DNA of 64,000 bases from Vibrio breoganii (GCF_001677275.1 NZ_CP016177.1:2046001-2110000); one strand, 5' to 3'; numbered from the stretch's first letter, positions 50,595 through 61,099 are shown. Notes: a model not told the origin generated them from the sequence alone. Translations and numbers: made by a program.

Positions 50595-51047
50595 TTAGAA
50601 TTCTCGACGAGCACATTTCAGTTCTGCAGAACAAACAACCTCACCATCTACTTTAGCAACACCGTTGAACATCGCGATACCACGACGGTTTTTCAACAGT
50701 TCTACTTCGATGATCATTTGGTCACCAGGGCTAACAGGTTTACGGAACTTCGCTTGGTCAACACTAGCAAAGTAGTACAACTCATTTTCTTTTGGTTCAC
50801 CAAAGGTCTTGAACGCAAGTAGGCCCGTTGCTTGAGCCATTGCTTCTAGGATAAGAACCCCCGGAAAAACAGGTAATTGAGGAAAGTGGCCTTGGAACTG
50901 AGGTTCGTTAAAGCTCACGTTTTTCAAACCAACTAGGTACTTACCTTCTTCAAAATCAGTTACTCGGTCAAGTAGTAGAAACGGGTAACGGTGTGGAAGA
51001 AGAGATTGGATCTCCATTATATCCATGGTCTTTTTTTCAGAAGTCAA
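50595..51047 (-). CDS. fabZ: 3-hydroxyacyl-ACP dehydratase FabZ, TTG start
   Basis: The 150-residue hot-dog-fold enzyme dehydrates 3-hydroxyacyl-ACP. The catalytic histidine is in [25 protein letters not shown] and the glutamate follows in LILEAM. The best start is a TTG at 51047, preceded by the ribosome site AAGGAA seven bases upstream and giving the family length (E. coli 151 residues); a shorter alternative is the ATG at 51026. It lies between lpxD and lpxA, coupling fatty-acid and lipid A synthesis. Confidence 0.95.
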   Translation of the reverse strand: MTSEKKTMDIMEIQSLLPHRYPFLLLDRVTDFEEGKYLVGLKNVSFNEPQFQGHFPQLPVFPGVLILEAMAQATGLLAFKTFGEPKENELYYFASVDQAKFRKPVSPGDQMIIEVELLKNRRGIAMFNGVAKVDGEVVCSAELKCARREF

Positions 51048-51096
51048 AGTTCAGTTCCTTTAATGTAACGCTTTAATTTATTTGAGAATTATAGAC

Positions 51097-51122
51097 TAAA
51101 AAGACCTGCTTATTGCAGGCCC
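51097..51122 (-). terminator. Terminator-like hairpin between lpxD and fabZ
   Basis: On the minus strand GGCCTGC and GCAGGTC pair (one G-U) around AATAA, followed by TTTTT. It lies within the envelope gene series after lpxD and suggests a promoter for fabZ close by. Confidence 0.65.
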
Positions 51123-51133
51123 TAATGCTAACT

Positions 51134-52153
51134 TTATTCGCCAAGCCTTTTTTCAATCTCGCCGAGGCGATTCAGCATGTCTTCTAGCCTATTTAGGCGA
51201 GCGACAGATTTGCGCCACTCCCTATTAGGTTGTGCCGGCATACCAGAGGAGTATACCCCTTTCTCAGTGATACTCTTAAGGATCATAGCTCGACCTGAGA
51301 TCATTGTCCCATCGGCTATTTCCAAGTGTCCTGAGATGGCTGCGCCGCCACCAATAATACAATATTTGCCGATATGGGTACTACCACCAACGACAGTACC
51401 GCCAGCAATACAAGAACCGTAATCGATACGCACGTTGTGACCAATCTGAAGTTGGTTATCCAGAATCACATTACTTTCAATAATGGTGTCATCTAGGGCA
51501 CCTCTATCAACGGTAGTGCTCGCACCAATCTCGACTCGATCGCCGATTTTTACCGAACCCACTTGCGGGATCTTAATCCACTCGCCACGTTCGTTTGCGT
51601 AACCAAAGCCATCAGCACCGATCACAGAGCTTGAGTGGAACACACAACGCTCACCGACTTCTACATGATGGTAGAGAGTTGCGTTCGCCCACAACCAAGT
51701 GCCTGCACCGATTTTAGCGTTTTTACCTACATAGGCGCCTGCGCCAATGCAGACGTTATCCCCAAGGACTGCGCCCGATTCTACAGTAGCATTTGGGCCC
51801 ACTGAAACGTTGCTTCCTAGGGTTACGTCATCAGCAATAAATGCCGAGGCAGAGATCCCTACTGCAGGTACTTCAGCATTATTCAATGCTTGAGCCACCT
51901 TGGCATACGCCACATAAGGGTCGGCAACAACAAGAACATTACCAGCGCAATGCTCTCGTTCGCTTTCTTTAACCATGACCACTGACGCTTTACACTCTGG
52001 CAATTGCTTCTTGTAGCGAGGATTAGACAGGAAGGTAATTTGCCCCTCTACTGCTTTATCCATCGCTGCCACAGAAGAAACCGTAGCATCTGGGTCACCA
52101 TACAGTGTGCCACCCGTGATTTGTTCAAGTTGTTTTAGCGTCAGTTTTGTCAT
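51134..52153 (-). CDS. lpxD: UDP-3-O-acylglucosamine N-acyltransferase LpxD
   Basis: The 339-residue enzyme adds the second acyl chain of lipid A. The N-terminal uridine-binding domain contains [17 protein letters not shown]; a left-handed beta helix of hexapeptide repeats runs over about residues 105-290, with the catalytic histidine in [14 protein letters not shown]-terminal helix follows. It lies downstream of skp, as in E. coli, with a hairpin before fabZ. Confidence 0.97.
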   Translation of the reverse strand: MTKLTLKQLEQITGGTLYGDPDATVSSVAAMDKAVEGQITFLSNPRYKKQLPECKASVVMVKESEREHCAGNVLVVADPYVAYAKVAQALNNAEVPAVGISASAFIADDVTLGSNVSVGPNATVESGAVLGDNVCIGAGAYVGKNAKIGAGTWLWANATLYHHVEVGERCVFHSSSVIGADGFGYANERGEWIKIPQVGSVKIGDRVEIGASTTVDRGALDDTIIESNVILDNQLQIGHNVRIDYGSCIAGGTVVGGSTHIGKYCIIGGGAAISGHLEIADGTMISGRAMILKSITEKGVYSSGMPAQPNREWRKSVARLNRLEDMLNRLGEIEKRLGE

Positions 52154-52159
52154 AGTCGA

Positions 52160-52669
52160 TTACTTTAGCTCGTCGATTACTTTTTGAGAAAGATCCAGTT
52201 CAGGTTTAGCGTATTGTAGAGCTTGTGCATCTACAACCATATCAATACCTTCACGCTCGGCAACAACACCGATTGCATCTTGGATAACTTTAAATAGTTT
52301 TTGCTTCTCTTGAGCTTCACGACGCTTGCCGTCACGCTCTAGAGCTTGACCCTTAAGCTTGTATTCTGCTTCAAGGCCTGCGATTTCGATTTGTAGCTTA
52401 CGAACACCGTCGTCGCCTAACAGTTCACCGTCGCGACGAGCTTGATCCATCTTGCTCTTAATCTTTCCTTCGATTTCTTTTAGCTCAGCAGACTTGTCTT
52501 TGAACTCATCTTGAAGAGTCCTAAGAACAGCTTCACGCTGAGGAAGCTCTTGAAAGATCTGAGCGGTATTTACGTATGCAACCTTCTGCGCAGCTTCTGC
52601 CGCGTGCGCTACCAAAGATGTCGATAGGACTACAAGGCTTAGGCCAGCTGCTTTAATTAGTTTTTTCAA
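52160..52669 (-). CDS. skp: Periplasmic chaperone Skp (OmpH)
   Basis: The 169-residue protein has a signal peptide (MKKLIKAAGLSLVVLSTSLVAHA) and a long Glu/Lys-rich coiled-coil tentacle region (residues 50-120) between the small beta-body segments VAYVNTAQIFQELP and EREGIDMVVDAQALQYA. It delivers unfolded outer-membrane proteins to BamA, whose gene is directly upstream. Confidence 0.96.
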   Translation of the reverse strand: MKKLIKAAGLSLVVLSTSLVAHAAEAAQKVAYVNTAQIFQELPQREAVLRTLQDEFKDKSAELKEIEGKIKSKMDQARRDGELLGDDGVRKLQIEIAGLEAEYKLKGQALERDGKRREAQEKQKLFKVIQDAIGVVAEREGIDMVVDAQALQYAKPELDLSQKVIDELK

Positions 52670-52686
52670 AATGTTTTCCTCAAAGA

Positions 52687-55125
52687 TTAGAAGGTTCTAC
52701 CAATTGTAAAGGTGAAGACCTCTTTATCGTCACCCTCATAAATTTCTATAGGCGTTGCCAACGAGAAGACCAATGGTCCCATCGGAGACATCCATTGCAT
52801 TGCAGCACCAACGGAAGCGCGGAATGCAAACGGGTCTGAGTAGTCGTAGTAGTATTTAGAGCCCGGTAGGTTCTCATCAATAGCTACATCAGTAAACTCA
52901 GTATCCCACACACTTGCAATATCAAAGAAGACACTGGTACGAAGCTGGTTACGGAACTCATCGCCCGCAAACGGCGTCGGTACAATCAACTCAATACTAC
53001 CCAGCATGGTTGCGTTACCACCCGCCGATTCGTCTGTTGCAGAGTAACATGGGTTGTTACCACCGCCATTGCCTGAACAACCCGTTGGGTCGTTATAAAC
53101 GGCTTTTGGACCCGCTGAGTTAGAGCCAAAACCACGCAGCGTGGTGAAACCACCTGCATAGAAGTTCTCATAGAACGGGAACAGGTTGTCGTTACCGTCA
53201 GTCTTGCCATAGCCATTACCATAACCTAAGCGGCCACGTAGCAATAGTGCAAAGGTCTGCTTCTGGTTCAGTGGGAAGTACTGTCTCGCATCGTACTGAA
53301 CTTTAAAGTATTGGGCATCCGAACCAGGAACCGTCATTTTACCCGTCAGGCGTTGGTGGTTACCTGAGGTCGGGAAAATACCACGGTTTAGATTATTACG
53401 CGTCCATGTCAGAGAAACATCAAAATCGTCTGTATCTAGCGTATTATTGAGTGCATCGTAGTTATCCCCTTGAGATTGAAGGAATTTTTCAATCTGTACG
53501 TATGGGTCAAGGTTGGACAAACTGTTGTGCGTATAACCAAGGCCTACTTCGAAGAAGTTCAATTCATCAAATGGGAAACCCCAAGTCAAAGAACCGCCGT
53601 AACTTTCGTTGGTATAGTCGACGATACCCGCTTCCGAAGCTTCAAATTTGTTGTAGAAGATCTTACCACCCAGACTCACACCATCGAGGTTCCAGTATGG
53701 GTCACGGTACTCTAAGCTGATGTTTTGTTGGTAGTCGTTCGTCATAGCGTTGATACCAACGCGATTACCTGTACCTAAGAAGTTGTCTTGTTGAAGACCA
53801 AGCTGGAAGCTGATACCCGACTCAGTACCGTAGCCGACACCAAAGTTAACACTACCTGAGTTCGCTTCTTTCACCGAGTACACCACGTCCACTTGGTCTG
53901 CGGTACCTGGTACTCGAACGGTCTGAACATCAACGGTTTCAAAGAAGCCCAAACGGTTCAAACGAGTCTTACCTGTTTCTAGGTTTCTCGAGTTCAGCCA
54001 GCTGCCTTCCATTTGACGCATCTCACGGCGCAGTACTTCGTCTTTGGTGATGTTGTTACCCACAAAACGAATGTCACGAACATAAATACGGTTACCCGCT
54101 TCTACATTCACCACTAGAGATACGGTATTGTTCTCATCATCAAATTCTGGGATGGTGCGCACGTTAGGATATGCGTAACCGGCTTCACCTAGCACTCGCT
54201 TAATTGACTCTTCCATTCCAGTAACAGCGCCGCCACTATAGACATCGCCTTTCTCAAATGGGTTCATCCCTTCAAATTCTTCACGCTTACCGATCAGCTC
54301 ACCACGGACCTCGACGTCTTCAACCTTGTACTGCTCACCCTCATCTAAGAATAGAGTGATGTATACCCCTTTCTTATCCGGCGAGATAGCAACCTGGCTA
54401 GAGTCGACCTTAAACTTGAGGTAGCCCTGATCCAGATAGTAAGACTTCAGCGCTTCCAGATCACCGGCAAGCACTTGCTTCTGGTATTTATCATCAGCCA
54501 TGAAGTTCCACCATGGCACGTTAACATTTAGGTTAAAGCGCGATAGAAGATCACTGTCTGAATAGACGGTATTACCGATGAAGTTAATCTGTTGGATCTT
54601 GGCTGAAACGCCCTCAGAGAAGACAAACTTCAAGTCAGCACGGTTACGAGGAAGAGGCGTTACAACGGCTTGTACAGACGCGTTGTATTTACCCACACTG
54701 TAGTAAAAGTCCTCAAGTCCCTTCTCTATGGTACTCAATGCAGTGCGGTCTAATGCCTCACCCACTTGAACACCTGATGAATTTAGGTTTTGTTGTAGTT
54801 GCTCTTCTTCAATGGCCTTGTTACCAGAGAATGACACGCTCGCAATAGTAGGGCGTTCTGTAACTCGAACCACCAACACATTGCCATCGCGCAACACCTT
54901 TACATCTTCATAGTTGCCAGAGCGGTATAAAGATTTAATGATGTCCGATACATCCTTTGAGCCGACATCATCGCCAACACGAACAGGCATCTCCAATAAT
55001 GCAGCACCTAATGCAACGCGCTGCAAACCTTCGATTCTTATATCTTCAACTACAAAATTTTCTGCACCGTGAACAGCACTACTTCCAAGTAGTAACGCGG
55101 TAAGCAGGATACGTTTTAGCGACAT
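52687..55125 (-). CDS. bamA: Outer-membrane protein assembly factor BamA
   Basis: The 812-residue Omp85 protein is the core of the BAM complex. A signal peptide (MSLKRILLTALLLGSSAVHG) precedes five POTRA domains (about residues 22-425, starting ENFVVEDIRIEGLQRVALG) and a 16-strand barrel. The conserved loop motif is LRGFGSNSAGPKA near residue 665, and the last strand ends TFTIGRTF. The length agrees with E. coli BamA (810). It lies between rseP and skp. Confidence 0.97.
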   Translation of the reverse strand: MSLKRILLTALLLGSSAVHGAENFVVEDIRIEGLQRVALGAALLEMPVRVGDDVGSKDVSDIIKSLYRSGNYEDVKVLRDGNVLVVRVTERPTIASVSFSGNKAIEEEQLQQNLNSSGVQVGEALDRTALSTIEKGLEDFYYSVGKYNASVQAVVTPLPRNRADLKFVFSEGVSAKIQQINFIGNTVYSDSDLLSRFNLNVNVPWWNFMADDKYQKQVLAGDLEALKSYYLDQGYLKFKVDSSQVAISPDKKGVYITLFLDEGEQYKVEDVEVRGELIGKREEFEGMNPFEKGDVYSGGAVTGMEESIKRVLGEAGYAYPNVRTIPEFDDENNTVSLVVNVEAGNRIYVRDIRFVGNNITKDEVLRREMRQMEGSWLNSRNLETGKTRLNRLGFFETVDVQTVRVPGTADQVDVVYSVKEANSGSVNFGVGYGTESGISFQLGLQQDNFLGTGNRVGINAMTNDYQQNISLEYRDPYWNLDGVSLGGKIFYNKFEASEAGIVDYTNESYGGSLTWGFPFDELNFFEVGLGYTHNSLSNLDPYVQIEKFLQSQGDNYDALNNTLDTDDFDVSLTWTRNNLNRGIFPTSGNHQRLTGKMTVPGSDAQYFKVQYDARQYFPLNQKQTFALLLRGRLGYGNGYGKTDGNDNLFPFYENFYAGGFTTLRGFGSNSAGPKAVYNDPTGCSGNGGGNNPCYSATDESAGGNATMLGSIELIVPTPFAGDEFRNQLRTSVFFDIASVWDTEFTDVAIDENLPGSKYYYDYSDPFAFRASVGAAMQWMSPMGPLVFSLATPIEIYEGDDKEVFTFTIGRTF

Positions 55126-55171
55126 ATCGACTTCTAACTTCCTATAAAAATACGCTGTTAGTCCCGTTGGA

Positions 55172-56527
55172 CTACAGTCGCATAAAATCGTTTAAAATTG
55201 CGATAGACATCAGTGCAAACACAATTGCGCCACCGACGCGGTACCCCATTTCTTGAATTTTCTCTGGTACCGGGCGACGAATCACCGCTTCGACCGCAAA
55301 AAACAACAGATGCCCGCCATCCAATATAGGCAATGGCACCAAGTTGATAATTCCTAGGTTAATACTTATTAAGGCTAAAAAGCCAAGAAAATAAGCTATA
55401 CCATAATCTGCTGTCGCTCCAGCTCCCTTGGCTATAGATATTGGGCCACTCAGATTGTTCAATCCTACGTCACCCACGACTAATTTTTTCAACATGCTCA
55501 GCGTTAGAGAGATCACCTGCTTAGTTTTCTCAATCGCTTTGCCGACAGACTCTACAGGGCCAAACCTCAGGTCAAATCGATACTCTTTAGGCCATTCACC
55601 CACTTCAGGCGATACGCCCGCAAAGCCCATATCACCCTCTCGAGTCTCTCGTACGCCCGGAGTAAGAGTGATGGGTACTGTCATACCATCGCGATTAACC
55701 TCTAACTGCAATGGTAGGCCGGGATTATCGCGGATATGAGAGGCAAAGTCTTGCCACTCGCTCACAGAGTTACCATTCACTGATAAAACCGTGTCCCCAA
55801 CCTTAAGGCCTGCCTCATCGGCTGCTCCGCCCTCTTGCACGTGAGCAAACGTCAGGAAAATCTCAGGAGAATAAGGCCTAAAACCTAACGTGCCCATGGC
55901 GGACTCTTTCTCTGGATCGAAGTTCCAGCCGTTAAGGTCAACAACAAAGGTCTGCTCTTGGCCGACTTCCTCTGGCGAAGTCACCGTTACCGTCATTTGA
56001 TCATCGCCAATACGCGAAATCAAACGCATGTTAACTGATTCCCAGTCCGCGGTTTTGACGCCATCGATGGACTTAAGTTCCATGCCTTGCTGAATTCCAG
56101 CTTGAGCAACAATAGAATTGGGAGTTACCTCACCAATTACTGGCTTAACTGCTGGAATACCAATTAGGAATACGAGCCAATAGGCCAAGACAGCAAAAAG
56201 GAAGTTAGCAAGAGGTCCAGCAGCAACAATAGCGCTTCGCTGCCACAGCTTCTTTTTATCAAAGGCTTGATTTTGTTCATGCTCGGCAACGTCTTCTACA
56301 CGCCCATCAAGCATCTTGACGTAGCCACCCAGAGGAATCACAGAAATAGAATACTCGGTTCCCGTCTTACCTATCTTTTTCCAGATAGATTTACCAAAAC
56401 CGATAGAAAATTTATGAACCTTAACCCCACATTTACGGGCAACCCAAAAATGGCCATATTCATGAACTGCGACCAAAATGCCCAGCGCAACAATAAATGA
56501 AGCAAAATTCCATAATATGGAGGTCAT
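55172..56527 (-). CDS. rseP: Site-2 intramembrane protease RseP
   Basis: The 451-residue zinc protease cleaves RseA to release sigma-E, and also trims signal peptides. The metal motif is VHEYGHFWVAR (HExxH) near residue 22 and the third ligand is in LPILDGGHLLFF near residue 402. Two PDZ domains lie between (about residues 115-290). It precedes bamA, so the sigma-E signal step and barrel assembly are in one gene series. Confidence 0.97.
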   Translation of the reverse strand: MTSILWNFASFIVALGILVAVHEYGHFWVARKCGVKVHKFSIGFGKSIWKKIGKTGTEYSISVIPLGGYVKMLDGRVEDVAEHEQNQAFDKKKLWQRSAIVAAGPLANFLFAVLAYWLVFLIGIPAVKPVIGEVTPNSIVAQAGIQQGMELKSIDGVKTADWESVNMRLISRIGDDQMTVTVTSPEEVGQEQTFVVDLNGWNFDPEKESAMGTLGFRPYSPEIFLTFAHVQEGGAADEAGLKVGDTVLSVNGNSVSEWQDFASHIRDNPGLPLQLEVNRDGMTVPITLTPGVRETREGDMGFAGVSPEVGEWPKEYRFDLRFGPVESVGKAIEKTKQVISLTLSMLKKLVVGDVGLNNLSGPISIAKGAGATADYGIAYFLGFLALISINLGIINLVPLPILDGGHLLFFAVEAVIRRPVPEKIQEMGYRVGGAIVFALMSIAILNDFMRL

Positions 56528-56538
56528 TACGTCTATCC

Positions 56539-57735
56539 TTAACCCAGTTGCTCGCGAGCGAGAATGCGCGCCATTCTATCTAGCTCTATCAAGCTTTCCA
56601 AGCTATCCAATTGGTTGGCTTGCTCAGTTGCACAAACCTTGTTCATTACAGCACTATTTATTCGCGCAATATCAGTAAATGCTATCTTGTGTTGCAAAAA
56701 CGCGTCCACTGCGACTTCATTTGCCGCATTCAGCGCCGTTGTCGCGTGTTGCCCACTATAACAAGCTTCAATTGCCAGTTCCAAGCACGGATATCTAGCA
56801 AAATCTGGTTTGATAAAGGTCAACTCTCCCATCTCAGTGAAGTCTAAGGGCTTAACACCCGCTTCTACGCGCTGTGGATAAGAAAGCGTCAAGGCTATTG
56901 GCGTACACATATCGGGCTCGCCCATCTGTGCAAGTGTCGAGCCGTCGGTGTACTGCACCATTGAATGAATCACAGATTGAGGATGAATAACCACTTGCAG
57001 ATGATCTTTATTGGCATTAAACAACCAGCGAGCCTCTATATATTCTAGGCCTTTATTCATCATGCTGGCCGAGTCTACAGAGATCTTTGGGCCCATAGAC
57101 CAGTTGGGATGGGCAATAGCTTGCTCTGGCGTTACCGAGGCTAAGCTATCTATATCACTGTAGCGAAATGGCCCACCCGATCCTGTTAATAAGATCTTAT
57201 GCACACCGGCATCATCAAGAGCGCAGTGGCCGAGGTTAGTTTGAATGCTCTGAGGTAGACATTGAAAGATAGCGTTGTGTTCACTATCCACAGGCATAAG
57301 TTCAGCGCCATGTTCTTTCACTGCATCAACAAATAGCTGACCGGACATTACAAGCGCTTCTTTATTAGCCAATAGCACGCGCTTACCCGCCTTCACCGCC
57401 GCCATTGTAGACAACAGGCCTGCAGCACCAACAATTGCCGCCATGACCATATTAACTTCAGGTAGCGAGGCAATATGGCAAAGCCCTTCTTCTCCTGCTA
57501 GAACCTCAGTTTTACAGCCCGCTACTGCTAACTCTTTTTGTAAGATTAAAGCGGCCGCTTTATCCGCCATTGCGACATATTTAGGCTGCCATTGTTGGCA
57601 CAGAGTAAACATTTGAGCATGGTTACTACCCGCACCAAGAGCAAACACACGGTATCGCAAAGGGTTCTGTGCGATAACCTTAAGGGTGCTGCTACCAATT
57701 GAACCGGTAGCACCTAGAATAGTGATATTTTTCAT
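56539..57735 (-). CDS. dxr: 1-deoxy-D-xylulose 5-phosphate reductoisomerase
   Basis: The 398-residue NADPH-dependent enzyme makes MEP, the second step of the non-mevalonate isoprenoid pathway. The Rossmann motif is [15 protein letters not shown], the metal and substrate residues are in [14 protein letters not shown] near residue 148 and [25 protein letters not shown] near residue 212. It lies between cdsA and rseP, as in E. coli. Confidence 0.97.
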   Translation of the reverse strand: MKNITILGATGSIGSSTLKVIAQNPLRYRVFALGAGSNHAQMFTLCQQWQPKYVAMADKAAALILQKELAVAGCKTEVLAGEEGLCHIASLPEVNMVMAAIVGAAGLLSTMAAVKAGKRVLLANKEALVMSGQLFVDAVKEHGAELMPVDSEHNAIFQCLPQSIQTNLGHCALDDAGVHKILLTGSGGPFRYSDIDSLASVTPEQAIAHPNWSMGPKISVDSASMMNKGLEYIEARWLFNANKDHLQVVIHPQSVIHSMVQYTDGSTLAQMGEPDMCTPIALTLSYPQRVEAGVKPLDFTEMGELTFIKPDFARYPCLELAIEACYSGQHATTALNAANEVAVDAFLQHKIAFTDIARINSAVMNKVCATEQANQLDSLESLIELDRMARILAREQLG

Positions 57736-57759
57736 GCTAATTGACCAATCAAGTGCCGT

Positions 57760-58605
57760 TTACTGCAACATGAAATAAAGAACGGTAAATACCGGGAACG
57801 CTGCGGTTAGGCTATCGATGCGATCTAATACGCCACCATGACCTGGAATGATATTACTGCTGTCTTTGATGCCGGCGACACGCTTAAACATACTCTCAAC
57901 GAGGTCACCCAATACCGAAATAACTACAGTGACAAGGGTCAGCAGCATCATTAACCACGGGGTAGAAAACTCTAGACCAAACCAAATGGTCAGTCCCCAG
58001 CCAATCAACATAGCCACGATAATGCCGCCAATCAGCCCCTCAATGGTCTTATTCGGGCTCACACTTGGTGCCATTTTATGTTTGCCAAACTTGCGGCCAG
58101 CAAAATAAGCACCGCTGTCTGCAGCCCATACGAGAGCACACACATACATAACTAGCTTGGCACCATAGTAAAAATCGGTGTCAATATCGATAGCACGCAG
58201 TGCTGCGATACTCCAGAAGAAAGGCACTAAGGTCAGTACGCCAAACACGAAACGCAATAAGTGGGAGTCTTTCCAAGAAGCCGTATATTTAGGATGAGTA
58301 ATGGCCAGAGCACTAGCGATAAGCCACCAAATGGCGCCGCCCACTACGACGACAAGTAATGCACCGGTCAATTCGGATAGTTTGAGTACGCTCTCTGGGA
58401 TAAACAGAAAAGGGATAAGAAAGGAGGCAAAAAGCAGTACCATTTTTTGAGCTCGAGTGCCCATCTCGACAAACTGGGTCCACTCCCACAATCCGAGTAG
58501 GGTGATAAAACCAAGCATGAGCATAAAGCCCGATAGCGGCAACATGAACACCCCAAGGATGACTAGAGGGGCTAGAATCAGTGCCGTAATAATGCGTTGC
58601 TTCAA
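57760..58605 (-). CDS. cdsA: Phosphatidate cytidylyltransferase CdsA
   Basis: The 281-residue membrane enzyme makes CDP-diacylglycerol for phospholipid synthesis. About eight hydrophobic segments are visible, and the C-terminal signature GDLVESMFKRVAGIKDSSNIIPGHGGVLDRIDSL starts near residue 231. It follows uppS by 10 bases. Confidence 0.96.
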   Translation of the reverse strand: MKQRIITALILAPLVILGVFMLPLSGFMLMLGFITLLGLWEWTQFVEMGTRAQKMVLLFASFLIPFLFIPESVLKLSELTGALLVVVVGGAIWWLIASALAITHPKYTASWKDSHLLRFVFGVLTLVPFFWSIAALRAIDIDTDFYYGAKLVMYVCALVWAADSGAYFAGRKFGKHKMAPSVSPNKTIEGLIGGIIVAMLIGWGLTIWFGLEFSTPWLMMLLTLVTVVISVLGDLVESMFKRVAGIKDSSNIIPGHGGVLDRIDSLTAAFPVFTVLYFMLQ

Positions 58606-58615
58606 GGCGACTTCC

Positions 58616-59371
58616 TTATTTATTGTCCATTAATGCTTTGATCTGATCTCCAGTACAGCCAAATCGACGTTCGCGATTGACATACCAAGAGATAGCTTCG
58701 GCTAAGCCGTCTTCGTCAAAGTCTGGCCAGTGCTTTTCGCAGAAATAAAACTCTGCATAAGCCACTTGCCATAGTAAAAAGTTACTTAGGCGCGATTCAC
58801 CGCTAGTACGAATCAAGAGATCGACCTCAGGTAAATCGGCTAGGCACACTTCTTGTGAAATCAGTTGCTCAGTAATATCCGCTGGCTGAATCTCACCACG
58901 CAATGCCTTCTCAGCAATACGTTTCGTGGCCTGTGTGATATCCCATTTACCACCATAGTTGGCAGCAACATTGATCACCAAACCTGTATTATCTTGTGTC
59001 AGCTCTTCAGCTTCCGCTATTTTTTTCTGTAAACGAGAGTTGAAGCCACTTTTGTCACCAATAATCCTCAGTTTAAGATCGTTTTTATGCAAACGCTTCA
59101 CTTCAGTGGTTAACAAAGTAATAAACAGTTCCATTAGAAGACTGACTTCTTCTTCTGGACGGCGCCAATTCTCACTGCTAAATGCAAACAAGGTTACTGA
59201 CTTAACGCCAAGTTTTGCCGCAGCAGTAATCGTTTTACGAACTGCACTCACTCCTTTCTTGTGGCCATAAACTCTTGGCTTGCCACGTAATTTTGCCCAG
59301 CGTCCATTACCATCCATGATGATAGCGATGTGTTGAGGAAGAGTACTTGATGTTACAGGTATGTCAGACAT
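58616..59371 (-). CDS. uppS: Undecaprenyl diphosphate synthase
   Basis: The 251-residue cis-prenyltransferase makes the C55 lipid carrier for peptidoglycan and O-antigen. [27 protein letters not shown] (residues 14-40) holds the catalytic aspartate; SSENWRRP near residue 70 and the C-terminal [21 protein letters not shown] near residue 190 bind substrate. A terminator separates it from frr. Confidence 0.97.
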   Translation of the reverse strand: MSDIPVTSSTLPQHIAIIMDGNGRWAKLRGKPRVYGHKKGVSAVRKTITAAAKLGVKSVTLFAFSSENWRRPEEEVSLLMELFITLLTTEVKRLHKNDLKLRIIGDKSGFNSRLQKKIAEAEELTQDNTGLVINVAANYGGKWDITQATKRIAEKALRGEIQPADITEQLISQEVCLADLPEVDLLIRTSGESRLSNFLLWQVAYAEFYFCEKHWPDFDEDGLAEAISWYVNRERRFGCTGDQIKALMDNK

Positions 59372-59411
59372 AAAAGGATTAGGTACATTTAACAGGAGGG
59401 AGATAATAGCA

Positions 59412-59445
59412 GAAAAAAACGCTGCACTGTAGGGTGCAGCGTTTG
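59412..59445 (-). terminator. Terminator after frr
   Basis: On the minus strand AAACGCTGCA and TGCAGCGTTT form a perfect 10-base stem followed by TTTT. Confidence 0.9.
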
Positions 59446-59470
59446 AGCAGTCAATCGATAACCAGTTTAA

Positions 59471-60028
59471 TTAAACTTCCATCAATTCTTTTTCTTTTGA
59501 TGCTAGGACATCATCAACGTTCTTAACAGCAATATCAGTCAGCTTTTGAATCTCGTCTTGTGCTTTACGATCTTCATCTTCAGAGATCTCTTTGTCTTTA
59601 AGAAGAGATTTAAAGTCGCTGTTGGCGTCACGACGGATGTTACGAATAGCGACGCGAGCGCCTTCAGCTTCTCCACGAACGATCTTAACTAGGTCTTTAC
59701 GACGCTCTTCTGTCAACGGTGGAAGTGGTACACGGATAACCGTACCCGCAGACATTGGGTTTAGACCTAGGTCAGATTGCATGATTGCTTTCTCAACCTT
59801 AGGTGCAAGCTCTCTGTCAAATACAGTGATTGCTAGAGTACGTGCATCTTCAGCAACAACGTTTGCTACTTGGTTAAGAGGCGTTGGAGCACCGTAATAC
59901 TCAACTGAAAGACCAGAGAGAAGGCTTGGGTGAGCACGACCTGTACGCACCTTTGAAAGAGTGTTCTTTAGCGCTTCAACGCTTTTTTCCATGCGCTGTT
60001 GCGCGTCTTGTTTGATTTCGTTAATCAC
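59471..60028 (-). CDS. frr: Ribosome recycling factor
   Basis: The 185-residue protein releases ribosomes from mRNA with EF-G after termination. [31 protein letters not shown] (about residues 27-58) and [14 protein letters not shown] near the C-terminus are typical. Length equals E. coli RRF. It follows pyrH by 57 bases. Confidence 0.97.
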   Translation of the reverse strand: MINEIKQDAQQRMEKSVEALKNTLSKVRTGRAHPSLLSGLSVEYYGAPTPLNQVANVVAEDARTLAITVFDRELAPKVEKAIMQSDLGLNPMSAGTVIRVPLPPLTEERRKDLVKIVRGEAEGARVAIRNIRRDANSDFKSLLKDKEISEDEDRKAQDEIQKLTDIAVKNVDDVLASKEKELMEV

Positions 60029-60085
60029 GATTTCACCTTTGAAATTGTCGGGGTCTAATGACCTAACTAAATTATGCTTGGGCGA

Positions 60086-60817
60086 TTATTCAGCGTTGCT
60101 GATAAGAGTACCTTCAGCTTCACCCATCACCACGCGACGTAGTGCGCCTGGCTTGTTCATATTAAATACGCGAATTGGCATGTTGTGGTCGCGTGCCAAT
60201 GTGAACGCAGCTAGATCCATAACCTTAAGCTCTTTATCTAGTACTTCATTGTACGATAACTTGCTGTAAAGTTCAGCGTCTGGGTTCGTTGCAGGGTCAG
60301 CATTGTATACACCGTCAACTTTTGTTGCTTTTAGTACTAGATCCGCTTCGATCTCGATACCACGAAGACAAGCAGCAGAGTCTGTTGTGAAGAATGGGTT
60401 ACCCGTTCCTGCAGAGAAGATAACTACACGACCTTGGCGAAGCTCACGGATAGCGTCAGCCCAGTTGTAATCGTCACACACGCCTTTAAGCTGAATCGCT
60501 GACATTACGCGAGCATTCACGTATGCACGGTGCAGTGCATCACGCATAGCTAGGCCATTCATCACTGTTGCTAGCATACCCATGTGGTCGCCAACTACGC
60601 GGTTCATGCCCGCTTCTGCAAGGCCAGCACCGCGGAACAAGTTACCACCACCAATAACTACACCAACTTCTACACCTAGTTCAACTAACTCTTTCACTTC
60701 CTGAGCCATACGCTCTAGGATCGTTGGGTCGATACCAAAGCCTTCTTCGCCTTGAAGAGCCTCACCACTCAGTTTTAACAGGATACGCTGATATGCTGGT
60801 TTAGGATTTGTCGTCAT
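60086..60817 (-). CDS. pyrH: UMP kinase
   Basis: The 243-residue amino-acid-kinase-fold enzyme phosphorylates [22 protein letters not shown] (residues 13-31), [15 protein letters not shown] (about residue 52) and [24 protein letters not shown] near residue 130 are family motifs. It lies between tsf and frr in the conserved order. The heptamer array sits 59-198 bases upstream of its start codon, in its probable promoter or leader. Confidence 0.97.
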   Translation of the reverse strand: MTTNPKPAYQRILLKLSGEALQGEEGFGIDPTILERMAQEVKELVELGVEVGVVIGGGNLFRGAGLAEAGMNRVVGDHMGMLATVMNGLAMRDALHRAYVNARVMSAIQLKGVCDDYNWADAIRELRQGRVVIFSAGTGNPFFTTDSAACLRGIEIEADLVLKATKVDGVYNADPATNPDAELYSKLSYNEVLDKELKVMDLAAFTLARDHNMPIRVFNMNKPGALRRVVMGEAEGTLISNAE

Positions 60818-60875
60818 GAAGTATACCTTCTAAAAGAGTTATCGATTAACAGTTGAGGATGGAGACTCAGAAAAC

Positions 60876-61015
60876 AGCTATCAGCTATCAGCTATCAGCT
60901 ATCAGCTGCAAGCTACAAGCTACAAGCTACAAGCTACAAGCTACAAGCTGAAGACTAGAAGCTAGAAGCTAGAAGCTCGAAGCTCGAAGCTCGAAGCTCG
61001 AAGCTCGAAGCTCGA
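60876..61015. repeat. Heptanucleotide AGCTNNN tandem array upstream of pyrH (20 units)
   Basis: Twenty units in unbroken 7-base register: AGCTATC x4, AGCTGCA, AGCTACA x5, AGCTGAA, GACTAGA, AGCTAGA x2, AGCTCGA x6. AGCT is kept in 19 of 20 units while the next three bases change in blocks. The array lies between the tsf terminator and pyrH. Each adjacent AGCT pair could form a four-base stem with a three-base loop. Confidence 0.95.
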
Positions 61016-61065
61016 AGCTAATTATAAGTCACTATTCTCAACGGCTAAACTTAAGTATTTATTCG

Positions 61066-61099
61066 TAAAAAGACCGTAGCAATTGCCACGGTCTTTTTG
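61066..61099 (-). terminator. Terminator after tsf
   Basis: AAAAAGACCGT and ACGGTCTTTTT form a stem around AGCAATTGCC; on the minus strand it is followed by T. It isolates tsf from pyrH. Confidence 0.85.

Noticed and set aside
60876..61015. CRISPR-like or coding interpretation of the AGCTNNN array
   Set aside because: Units are 7 bases without spacers, and no cas gene is nearby. The array is not a protein repeat because the 7-base period changes frame and the AGCTAGA units introduce a stop in one frame.
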